This document shows positions 8,002 to 14,005 of a DNA stretch of 14,005 nt, in pieces. The stretch comes from Candidatus Hydrogenedens sp. (GTDB taxonomy: Bacteria > Hydrogenedentota > Hydrogenedentia > Hydrogenedentales > Hydrogenedentaceae): NCBI GenBank assembly GCA_020216745.1, contig JAIWNQ010000185.1, forward strand, positions 1-14,005, read 5' to 3'. Position 1 is the first letter of the stretch, and every line of letters begins with the position of its first letter. The position numbers and the translations under genes were made by a program. Under the pieces are notes generated by a model. The model ran no database searches and was not told where the DNA came from. It was given only the letters and a program-made list of their open reading frames with translations.

Positions 8002-9822
8002 ATGTTACAAAAGTGGGCGAAAGAAATAATAAGGTTCTTGTCTGTAAAAAATCAATTTGTTTTGCATGGAAATATTTATGATATTTACCCATTCCCTTTA
8101 ACGACTGAAGGTGAAACAAAAGTAGTAACATTAACATTATCTAATTTTATTGCAAACTTGTTAAAACAAGAGGAGCAATATTCAATATTTTTGAATTATG
8201 AACCATTATTTGGGTTTAAATTGATAGAAGGGGAGACTTCTCTAATTAAAGAAATTACTGGGGTTGATATATGTAAAGATAAGTTTTATAACGCTACTTT
8301 ATCTAATGGATATGAAATTATTGAAAAAATTGTAACTAATGATAGACATCCATCGGCAATAATCCTGAATTTTTCTTCTCGTTTTGCTGAGGTTATAGGA
8401 GAACAAGCCCACCTGAATGGGTTTTATTATAAGATGTTTCGCCTGTGCCTAAATACTTTTCCTAAGCTAATGGGTTCTAATTATCCTCGTTATAACTTAA
8501 TATTCTGGATATTAGAAAAAGAAAACGATATTCCTTCATGGTTTACTATTGAGAATCCCAAACTTAAAACAATAAGTATTCCCAAACCTGATAATGAAGT
8601 TCGAAACCAGATTATTAATTCAATTGTAGGTGAGGACGACCAGTTTAAAAATTTAGATGGAAATAAACAAAAAGACATAATAGGAGTATTTGTGGATCAA
8701 ACATCTAAAATGCAAGGGACAGAGATAATATCTATTGTTTCACTTGCCAGAAGAGAGAAATTAACGTTGGCAGAAATAGGTGAAGCCATCCGTAGGTATA
8801 AAATAGGAGTGATAGAAAATCCATGGGCAAAAATTGAATTATCCAAAATTGAACAAATGGAACAATTGATAGAGAATAGAGTAAAAGGACAAAAAAGGGC
8901 GGTAAAAAAAGCAGTCGACATAGTTCGGCGTTCATTTTATAATCTTTCAGGGGCACAATTTTCAAGATACTCCCAAAAACCCAAAGGTATTTTGTTTTTA
9001 GCAGGACCTACAGGAGTAGGAAAAACAGAATTAGCTAAAACAATAGCGGAAGTTATATTCGGAAGTGAAACAGCATATATTCGATTTGATATGTCTGAGT
9101 TTGGTCATGAACATTCCGACCAAAGATTATTAGGTGCTCCTCCGGGCTATGTAGGCTATGATGTAGGTGGAGAATTAACAAATTCTATAAAACAAAATCC
9201 GTTTACAGTTGTTCTTTTTGATGAAATTGAAAAAGCACATCCCAAAATTCTTGATATCTTTTTACAAATTCTCGATGACGGAAGGCTTACATCCGGTCGT
9301 GGAGAAACTGTTTATTTTTCAGAGGCTTTAATTGTATTTACATCTAATCTTGGTGTTTATGATATAGGTCCTGGGGGAGAAAAGATTCAAAGAATTAATC
9401 CCGATATGGAATATGAAAAAGTAGAAAAAAGTATTCTGGAAGCCATAGGAGATTTTTTTAAGTTTAGAATTTCTAGGCCCGAAATATTAAATAGGATAGG
9501 CGAAAATATAGCGGTCTTTGATTTTATTCGTCCACGAGGGGCAGAACTTATATTTAGAAAAATGTTTGAAAATGTGTTATTTAAATTAGAAGATACTCAT
9601 AAAATTATTCCGGTTATTAACGAAGAAACAATAGAAAAAATAAAAACTATTGTATGTTCAGATCTTTCTATGGGAGGACGGGGTATTGGAAATAAAATTG
9701 AAGAAGTGTTTATTAATCCTTTATCCCAATCTTTAATTAGAATAAAACCAGAACCAGGAATGAAAATTGAGATATTAGATATAGTTGAGAACCAAGATGA
9801 GTGGGTATTGAAGATTCAATGA
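8002..9822 (+). CDS. ClpB/ClpA-type AAA+ ATPase with a degenerate first AAA domain
   Basis: This 606-residue protein is likely a cytoplasmic hexameric unfoldase-type ATPase. The C-terminal part (about 285-606) is a full ClpB D2-like module. It has Walker A GPTGVGKT (335-342), pore loop GYVGY (382-386), Walker B VVLFDEIEKAH (D407, E408), sensor 1 TSNLG (N449), RPEILNRI with candidate arginine finger R498, a sensor 2-like GGRG (R560) and a Clp small domain ending in a beta strand. The first 270 residues look like an AAA fold that has lost catalysis. HGNIYDIYPF (22-31) stands where a P-loop should be and IILNFSSRF (120-128) where Walker B should be, while NLIFWILEK (165-173) and SIPKPDNEVR (192-201) keep the sensor 1 and lid-entry pattern. 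There is no Clp N domain, no coiled-coil M domain and no ClpP-binding IGF loop that I can see. It is the first gene of the operon, and its stop overlaps the next start. Confidence 0.85.
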   Translation: MLQKWAKEIIRFLSVKNQFVLHGNIYDIYPFPLTTEGETKVVTLTLSNFIANLLKQEEQYSIFLNYEPLFGFKLIEGETSLIKEITGVDICKDKFYNATLSNGYEIIEKIVTNDRHPSAIILNFSSRFAEVIGEQAHLNGFYYKMFRLCLNTFPKLMGSNYPRYNLIFWILEKENDIPSWFTIENPKLKTISIPKPDNEVRNQIINSIVGEDDQFKNLDGNKQKDIIGVFVDQTSKMQGTEIISIVSLARREKLTLAEIGEAIRRYKIGVIENPWAKIELSKIEQMEQLIENRVKGQKRAVKKAVDIVRRSFYNLSGAQFSRYSQKPKGILFLAGPTGVGKTELAKTIAEVIFGSETAYIRFDMSEFGHEHSDQRLLGAPPGYVGYDVGGELTNSIKQNPFTVVLFDEIEKAHPKILDIFLQILDDGRLTSGRGETVYFSEALIVFTSNLGVYDIGPGGEKIQRINPDMEYEKVEKSILEAIGDFFKFRISRPEILNRIGENIAVFDFIRPRGAELIFRKMFENVLFKLEDTHKIIPVINEETIEKIKTIVCSDLSMGGRGIGNKIEEVFINPLSQSLIRIKPEPGMKIEILDIVENQDEWVLKIQ

Positions 9823-10412
9823 AAAGAAGAATTACACCTTTAATACAGTTAATTTATTTTCCAATTTTTACACTGGGTCCAGGAAAACGCTTAGGTATCT
9901 GGTTCCAGGGATGCACAATCCGATGTAAAGGCTGTATAGCAAATCATAGTTGGGAATTTGACCCACAATATAAAATGAAATGGAAAGAGATAGAAAGTTA
10001 CTTAAAAAATGAGTATGGAAAACTTACTATTTCAGGTGGTGAACCTTTCGACCAACCAGAAGCACTCTTGAAATTACTTAAAATGGCGAGAAAATATAGA
10101 TATAATGATATTCTTGTTTATTCAGGTTACACATATACTGTCTTAGATAAAAAATATCCTGATATTTTATATTATATTGATATATTAATAGATGGACCTT
10201 TTATGGAAAAGAATGAAACATCTGCTATATGGAAAGGTTCAGGAAATCAAAATATGTATATTTTTAATCCAGAATTAAAAGAACTTTATGAATCTTATGG
10301 ATTAAAAGAGAAAAATAGAAGTTTGCAATTTGTTGAAGGAAAACAAGGGACCTTTGTGGTTGGTATTCCTTTTCAAAAAGATACACAGGAGATAAAAGAT
10401 GCCATTAATTAA
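9819..10412 (+). CDS. Radical SAM protein, NrdG/activase-like
   Basis: This 197-residue protein is probably a single-domain radical SAM enzyme. It has the cluster motif CTIRCKGC (Cys32, 36, 39; CX3CX2C) and the SAM-binding GGEPF (73-77). DGPF (125-128) and KGSGNQ (139-144) are also present, a pattern seen in NrdG-type activating enzymes. Size and motifs fit proteins that install a glycyl radical on a partner, but no glycyl radical enzyme is in the window and the target is unknown. I chose ATG 9819, which overlaps the AAA+ stop as ATGA and allows translational coupling. An in-frame GTG at 9801 would add six residues with no better ribosome site. The last 14 bases overlap the next gene. A one-cluster protein of this kind next to kinase/phosphatase genes may sense redox state or oxygen, but that is inference. 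Confidence 0.85.
   Translation: MKRRITPLIQLIYFPIFTLGPGKRLGIWFQGCTIRCKGCIANHSWEFDPQYKMKWKEIESYLKNEYGKLTISGGEPFDQPEALLKLLKMARKYRYNDILVYSGYTYTVLDKKYPDILYYIDILIDGPFMEKNETSAIWKGSGNQNMYIFNPELKELYESYGLKEKNRSLQFVEGKQGTFVVGIPFQKDTQEIKDAIN
10387..10391 (+). promoter_or_regulatory. Ribosome binding site of the zinc-ribbon/FHA gene
   Basis: AGGAG ends 7 nt before ATG 10399 and lies inside the 3' end of the radical SAM gene. It supports the overlapping start, which leaves the first Cys pair of the zinc ribbon at residues 7 and 10. Confidence 0.65.
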
Positions 10413-10857
10413 GATTTGTCCCGCTTGTAAAGCAGAAAATAAAGCAGAGAGTATAATTTGCAATTTTTGTATGACAGATATTTCTTCACTTAGTCCACTA
10501 AATACTGATTTAGCTAGTGAAAAACCTACAAATGTTCTACAAGAGGAAACTAAAGAAAATCCTTGTTTGTTGGTTCAATTTGAAAATCACAATGATAGCA
10601 TAAAAATATATAATGGAGATATTATAGGTAGACATTGTAAGTGTAAAGAACTGCTCCAGAAATATAAAACAATTTCACGTAAACATGTTACATTTATTTT
10701 TGAGAATAATAAGTGGTATATCCAGGATTTGAATAGCTCTAATTATACATATCTTAATAATCAAAAAATAAATCCAGGAACAAAATACGAAATAAAACCG
10801 AAGGATGTAGTAAGTTTATCTCAGGATGTGGATATTAAAATAATAGAAGGAATGTAA
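10399..10857 (+). CDS. Zinc-ribbon plus FHA phosphothreonine-reader protein
   Basis: This is a 152-residue soluble protein. Residues 7-24 form a short zinc ribbon: Cys7 and Cys10 (CPAC), then Cys21 and Cys24 (CNFC). A polar linker of about 30 residues follows. The FHA domain (about 56-150) keeps the phosphopeptide-binding residues: Gly77-Arg78 (IIGR), Ser93-Arg94-Lys95-His96 (SRKH) and Asn115 in LNSSNYTYLN, where the usual Gly after Asn is Tyr. FHA domains bind phosphothreonine, so this protein should dock to a target marked by the kinase at the end of the operon and cleared by the PP2C encoded next. The zinc ribbon may serve as a second contact. The start lies inside the radical SAM gene by 14 bases, and the stop is 14 nt before the PP2C start. 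Confidence 0.88.
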   Translation: MPLIKICPACKAENKAESIICNFCMTDISSLSPLNTDLASEKPTNVLQEETKENPCLLVQFENHNDSIKIYNGDIIGRHCKCKELLQKYKTISRKHVTFIFENNKWYIQDLNSSNYTYLNNQKINPGTKYEIKPKDVVSLSQDVDIKIIEGM

Positions 10858-10871
10858 GAGGGGTATTTTGT

Positions 10872-11624
10872 ATGGATATAAAAGTTTCGTATATATGTAA
10901 TAGAGGAACTCAAAGGGAAAATAATGAAGATTCTATTCTTATTAATGGGGAGATTTTTATGGACGCAAATGGCGAGAAGATAATGACAAATGTAGAAAAA
11001 GCCCTATTTATTGTTGCAGACGGAATGGGAGGAGCAATGTACGGAGAAATTGCTGCTAAGATTGTTCTTGAAACCCTTGTCCAAAACCCAATGAATTCAA
11101 TGGAAAATATATTTTCTACTTTAATCAAAGCCAATGAGGAACTCCATTTATATGCGGAAAAGAATTGTGATTCGTTGGAAATAGGTTCTGCTGTAGCAGG
11201 TTTATCTCTGGAAGGCAATACAGCACATGTTTTTAATGTTGGAGATTGTCGTATTTACAGGAAAAACGAAGATTTCCTTCAGCAAGTTTCCAAAGATACC
11301 TCTGTTGTAGGCAAGTTGCTGGAGCAAGGAATTATTTCTTATGAAGAGGTGAGAACTCATCCTCAACGTAGTGTTTTAACCTGTGCTCTTTCAAGTAAAA
11401 CAGATAGTAATTCGCTCGAAATTTATTACCGTGAATTAAGATTATCTAATGAAGAAACTTTCTTACTATGTTCTGATGGCCTTTGGGATGTTTTAGATGA
11501 AAGTGAAATGGAAAATTGTATTAATATGCAAAACGGAAATAGAGCCGTCTCTCTATTCCAGAAAACAATCGAAAAAGGCGATAAAGATAATATCAGCATT
11601 ATTTTAATGGAGGTAAGATTATGA
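10872..11624 (+). CDS. PP2C-type (PPM) Ser/Thr protein phosphatase
   Basis: This 250-residue, single-domain, cytoplasmic phosphatase is about the usual size for bacterial PP2C. The metal-binding motifs are all present: RENNED (Asp20), VADGMGG (Asp50-Gly51), NVGDCRIY (122-129), CSDGLWD (Asp202) and KDNIS (Asp239). A catalytically active Mn/Mg-dependent enzyme is therefore expected, removing phosphate from Ser/Thr on targets of the linked kinase. A small insertion (about 25-42) separates the first two motifs. AGAGGGG at 10857-10863 precedes the ATG by 8 nt. The stop overlaps the next gene's start by four bases (ATGA at 11621-11624), so phosphatase and coiled-coil protein are probably made in a coupled ratio and may act together. 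Confidence 0.93.
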   Translation: MDIKVSYICNRGTQRENNEDSILINGEIFMDANGEKIMTNVEKALFIVADGMGGAMYGEIAAKIVLETLVQNPMNSMENIFSTLIKANEELHLYAEKNCDSLEIGSAVAGLSLEGNTAHVFNVGDCRIYRKNEDFLQQVSKDTSVVGKLLEQGIISYEEVRTHPQRSVLTCALSSKTDSNSLEIYYRELRLSNEETFLLCSDGLWDVLDESEMENCINMQNGNRAVSLFQKTIEKGDKDNISIILMEVRL

Positions 11625-13186
11625 GTTCAATAACTGTGTCATGGGGGATTTCTTTCGCCAATGAAAAAGAAATTTATGAACATAATCACAAATTACTTTC
11701 TGAGGATCTTTTACATATGATCGAGGAAATTCACAAGACTATTGGTGGAAAAGAAATATATTCTGAGGAAATTAAAAAAGAATATGATTCTTTGGTCAGA
11801 ATGAAAAATCAGATTTTACAAGAACACACATATGAAAGAATTCTTGCTTCAGGCTATGAAAAATGGTATGAAAAGAAAATAGATGAATTTAATAAACGTT
11901 CTTTACGGGTAAAGAAGATAATAAAAGAGATTAAAGATAAAAAGATTTTTGATATATTGAGGTATTGGGAAGTAATAAAAGGACAAACTCAATTCATTGA
12001 GGTAAATAAGATAAAAACTTCGATAGATATGTTAAACAAGTTATCCTTAACAGATTTAGCGCATTTAAAAGAAAAATTAGAAAGCTTTGTAGAGTACATT
12101 CAAAAGTATAATTTTACAAAAGAACAAATAAAGAAAATAACAATCCAAGAAGGAGAGGGAAACATTCACAAAAAAATTAGAAAAGGAATCGCAAGTATAG
12201 AAAAATTGAAAGATGATAGGTCATTAAATATACCGCAAAAAATAAAAAAGTTACAAGAAACGATGGAAGAAATTAATTTATCAAAGAATTTACTTGAAGA
12301 ATTAATGAGTTTAAATTTGGATAATGAGAATTATTCAGTTACAAAAATACTATCAAAAGAAAAAAAAGAAGAAAAGGAAAAGATAGAAAACAAAAAAGAA
12401 ATTCTTCAGCAAGAAGTAGAAAAATATTTATCAATGCTTGAGAGAATAGATCCTGATGAATGTAATAATCTTAGGGAAAAAATGAGTGAATATTTAGGAA
12501 AGGATAATATCGAAATACTTAGGAATGTCAGAGATAAAATTAAAATTGTTTATGGTGACATAAAAGAGAAATATTACTATACTAAAGTATACGAGGAAGA
12601 AATAAGTGCAATGTTAGAAGATAAGAATATAAAAGACTCTACTATAGTAGAGTTAGCCAAGAATTTGTTAGAGAAAAAATACATAGAATCGAAAGAGTTT
12701 TGGCAATTATTTTATGCCTATGAAGAAAAAAAGAGAATTGAGAATATTAAGCAAGAAAAAAGAAGAATATTTGAAAAGTTTTTGCAGACCTTAGAAACAA
12801 AAGGGTATTCTCTAATTGAAAAAGGAAATATTTTGGAGATAGGTGAAGATAAAATAATAGAAATACAAACTCCCTTAGGGAATAGTTATAAAATACAAGT
12901 TAAATTTGATAAAGATGGCCAAATCATCACGAGATTTGTAAAAGAAGTAGAAGAGCAAGATATTAGTGAGTATGAAAAGCAGATGGATAAAGAGAGTGCC
13001 CAAAAATGGTGTAAAGTGTATAAAGAATCGATTGTTGAGATGAATAAAGAAGGTTATCCGATAGAGATAAAAGCGATGCAAGAACCGGAAGAAGTGGGTA
13101 TTATATATGTAGAGAGGAAAGGTATATCAAAAGTTAAAAGAGAACAAAAAGGTTTGATACCTAAAACGAAAGAGAAAGAAGTATAA
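11621..13186 (+). CDS. Large coiled-coil protein of unknown family
   Basis: I do not recognise this 521-residue protein. It has no signal peptide and no membrane segment. Residues 1-80 contain a short start (SITVSWGISFA) and helices. About 85-385 is dominated by charged Lys/Glu-rich helices that should form long coiled coils, with a likely break around 225-240. About 385-500 looks like a compact mixed alpha/beta domain, with strand-like stretches such as NILEIG, KIIEIQTPLG, YKIQVKF, QIITRFV and VGIIYVERK. The tail is basic (KVKREQKGLIPKTKEKE). Its start overlaps the PP2C stop as ATGA. The kinase begins 31 nt after it. Its place between phosphatase and kinase makes it a good candidate for the shared phosphorylated substrate or a scaffold, but nothing in the sequence proves this. 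The heavy use of AAA, GAA and ATA codons contrasts with the kinase that follows. Confidence 0.7.
   Translation: MSSITVSWGISFANEKEIYEHNHKLLSEDLLHMIEEIHKTIGGKEIYSEEIKKEYDSLVRMKNQILQEHTYERILASGYEKWYEKKIDEFNKRSLRVKKIIKEIKDKKIFDILRYWEVIKGQTQFIEVNKIKTSIDMLNKLSLTDLAHLKEKLESFVEYIQKYNFTKEQIKKITIQEGEGNIHKKIRKGIASIEKLKDDRSLNIPQKIKKLQETMEEINLSKNLLEELMSLNLDNENYSVTKILSKEKKEEKEKIENKKEILQQEVEKYLSMLERIDPDECNNLREKMSEYLGKDNIEILRNVRDKIKIVYGDIKEKYYYTKVYEEEISAMLEDKNIKDSTIVELAKNLLEKKYIESKEFWQLFYAYEEKKRIENIKQEKRRIFEKFLQTLETKGYSLIEKGNILEIGEDKIIEIQTPLGNSYKIQVKFDKDGQIITRFVKEVEEQDISEYEKQMDKESAQKWCKVYKESIVEMNKEGYPIEIKAMQEPEEVGIIYVERKGISKVKREQKGLIPKTKEKEV
12636..12653 (+). repeat. Perfect 18-bp palindrome inside the coiled-coil gene
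   Basis: The bases ACTCTACTATAGTAGAGT read the same on both strands over 18 positions with no spacer, and symmetry ends at the next pair (G/T). The codons are ordinary (encoding DSTIVEL), so it may be chance. It could also be an operator for a dimeric regulator. Confidence 0.6.
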
Positions 13187-13204
13187 TATAATTATAAGAA
13201 TAAT

Positions 13205-13209
13205 GGAGG
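13205..13209 (+). promoter_or_regulatory. Ribosome binding site of the kinase gene
   Basis: GGAGG ends 8 nt before ATG 13218. An in-frame ATG at 13203 overlaps this site and has no ribosome site of its own. A further in-frame ATG at 13377 is preceded by AAAAGGGG and could give a shorter product that starts just before the kinase domain. Confidence 0.65.
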
Positions 13210-13217
13210 CAGGTAAG

Positions 13218-14005
13218 ATGTTCGAAGAGATAGATCATACAGAACGGAAGAGGGATGAAGAGATAGGAGAAGACACCAATCTGACGGTGAGTACCACAGA
13301 TAAGACCATAATAAGAGAGAGAGAGGTTATAACAGAGGAAACGATGCGAAAGAGCGAAGAGAGTAAAAGGGGTAAAATGAAGATAGATAAATTTCGAGGG
13401 TATGATGTTTTGGAGGAGTTGCCGGCGCGGGGAGGTGAGGCAGATATTTATCGAATTCGTAATTCTGTAGGAGAGGAATATGCGTTGAAATTATACCGTC
13501 GGGGTATGGACCCGAATCCGGAGGTTTTGCGAGAGATACAGGAACTAAGCCATCGGTATCCGGCCCATCTGGTATATATATATGAAGTAGGCTATGATGA
13601 GGATACGGGACGGTGGTATGAGTTGATGGAATATGCGAGGTACGGCAATTTACGGGAGTATGTAAAGAGAGGGGGTGTAGTAGATATAAAGGGTATTCTT
13701 CGGGAGATAAACGAGGCATTACATTCCTTACATGAACATGGTGTAATCCATCGAGACATCAAGCCGACCAATATACTGGTTCGTAATTCGGAGCCTTTGG
13801 ACTTAATATTTACGGACTTTGGAGTATCATCCTTGATAGATGGGGAATTATCGAAGAAGATGACGACGGTAAAGGGAACTCCGATGTATAGTGCTCCGGA
13901 GAGTTTCAGTGGGGTGATGGGACGAGAGGTAGATTATTGGGGATTAGGGATGGTGATGTATGAGTTAATAGTAGGAAGCCATCCATTTACGGGATTAGAT
14001 TACAA
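13218..14005 (+). CDS. Hanks-type Ser/Thr protein kinase (5' part, runs off the window)
   Basis: The frame is open from ATG 13218 to the window end, giving 262 residues without a stop. Residues 1-55 are a charged, Thr-rich extension. The kinase domain starts near 57. It has a Gly-rich loop LPARGGEADIY (68-78), ATP-anchoring Lys91 (ALKLY), catalytic loop HRDIKPTNIL (Asp180, Lys182, Asn185), DFG at 200-202, activation segment with GTPMYSAPES (APE 226-228) and DYWGLGMVMYEL. All catalytic residues are present, so it should be active. It pairs with the PP2C and FHA proteins just upstream. The C-terminal part, where sensor or membrane domains often lie, is not visible. Composition differs from the upstream genes: GC is near 50% in some stretches (32/60 at 13501-13560), with frequent CGG, GAG and GGG codons, against about 27% (16/60) at 12361-12420. 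A TATAAT hexamer at 13182-13187 overlaps the previous stop and could be part of an internal promoter. Confidence 0.92.
   Translation, partial: MFEEIDHTERKRDEEIGEDTNLTVSTTDKTIIREREVITEETMRKSEESKRGKMKIDKFRGYDVLEELPARGGEADIYRIRNSVGEEYALKLYRRGMDPNPEVLREIQELSHRYPAHLVYIYEVGYDEDTGRWYELMEYARYGNLREYVKRGGVVDIKGILREINEALHSLHEHGVIHRDIKPTNILVRNSEPLDLIFTDFGVSSLIDGELSKKMTTVKGTPMYSAPESFSGVMGREVDYWGLGMVMYELIVGSHPFTGLDY

Noticed and set aside
13327..13719. Reverse-strand frame of 130 codons over the kinase gene
   Set aside because: The + strand here encodes a kinase with intact motifs. The reverse product is rich in Pro, His and Ser in a way typical of an antisense reading.
8002..14005. Type VI secretion regulatory cluster (ClpV, Fha, PpkA, PppA)
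   Set aside because: The protein types are similar, but no Tss/Vip/Hcp gene is present. The ATPase has an inactive first domain and no N domain, and a radical SAM gene is inserted. It is useful as a comparison only.

Overview
The window is bacterial. Genes are tightly packed on the + strand, most have Shine-Dalgarno sites 5-8 nt before the start codon, and several overlap by 4-14 nt. Base composition is strongly A+T-rich up to about 13,200 and clearly richer in G after that. Sec-type signal peptides, DUF1680 glycosidases and a Hanks-type kinase/PP2C/FHA set suggest an uncultivated, probably Gram-negative lineage with planctomycete-like gene content. I cannot name the taxon from sequence alone. 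I saw no rRNA, tRNA, CRISPR array or insertion sequence, and no stretch over 300 bases lacks a gene.

Region 1 (1-3,921) holds three tandem paralogues of a secreted, membrane-anchored family that resembles DUF2330. Each has, or in the truncated first copy shares the end of, an extracytoplasmic domain followed by a conserved multi-helix membrane tail. The third copy seems to carry a one-base frameshift in a run of eight T. Its missing last membrane helix lies out of frame just downstream.

Region 2 (3,922-7,757) holds two tandem copies of a DUF1680/GH127-like glycosidase with the metal/nucleophile cysteine site intact. The family includes beta-L-arabinofuranosidases. They look like a local duplication for plant-type or other arabinose-containing glycans.

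Region 3 (8,002-14,005, running off the end) is a compact apparent operon of six genes. These are a ClpB-type AAA+ ATPase whose first AAA domain has lost its nucleotide-binding motifs, an NrdG/activase-like radical SAM protein, a zinc-ribbon plus FHA protein, a PP2C phosphatase, a 521-residue coiled-coil protein of unknown family, and a Ser/Thr kinase. Kinase, phosphatase and FHA reader form a complete write/erase/read set for threonine phosphorylation. The natural reading is that this set controls the AAA+ machine and perhaps the radical SAM enzyme or the coiled-coil protein. It recalls the PpkA/PppA/Fha/ClpV group of type VI secretion, but no secretion core gene is present and the radical SAM partner does not belong to that system. 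This operon is the best candidate here for an undescribed system.
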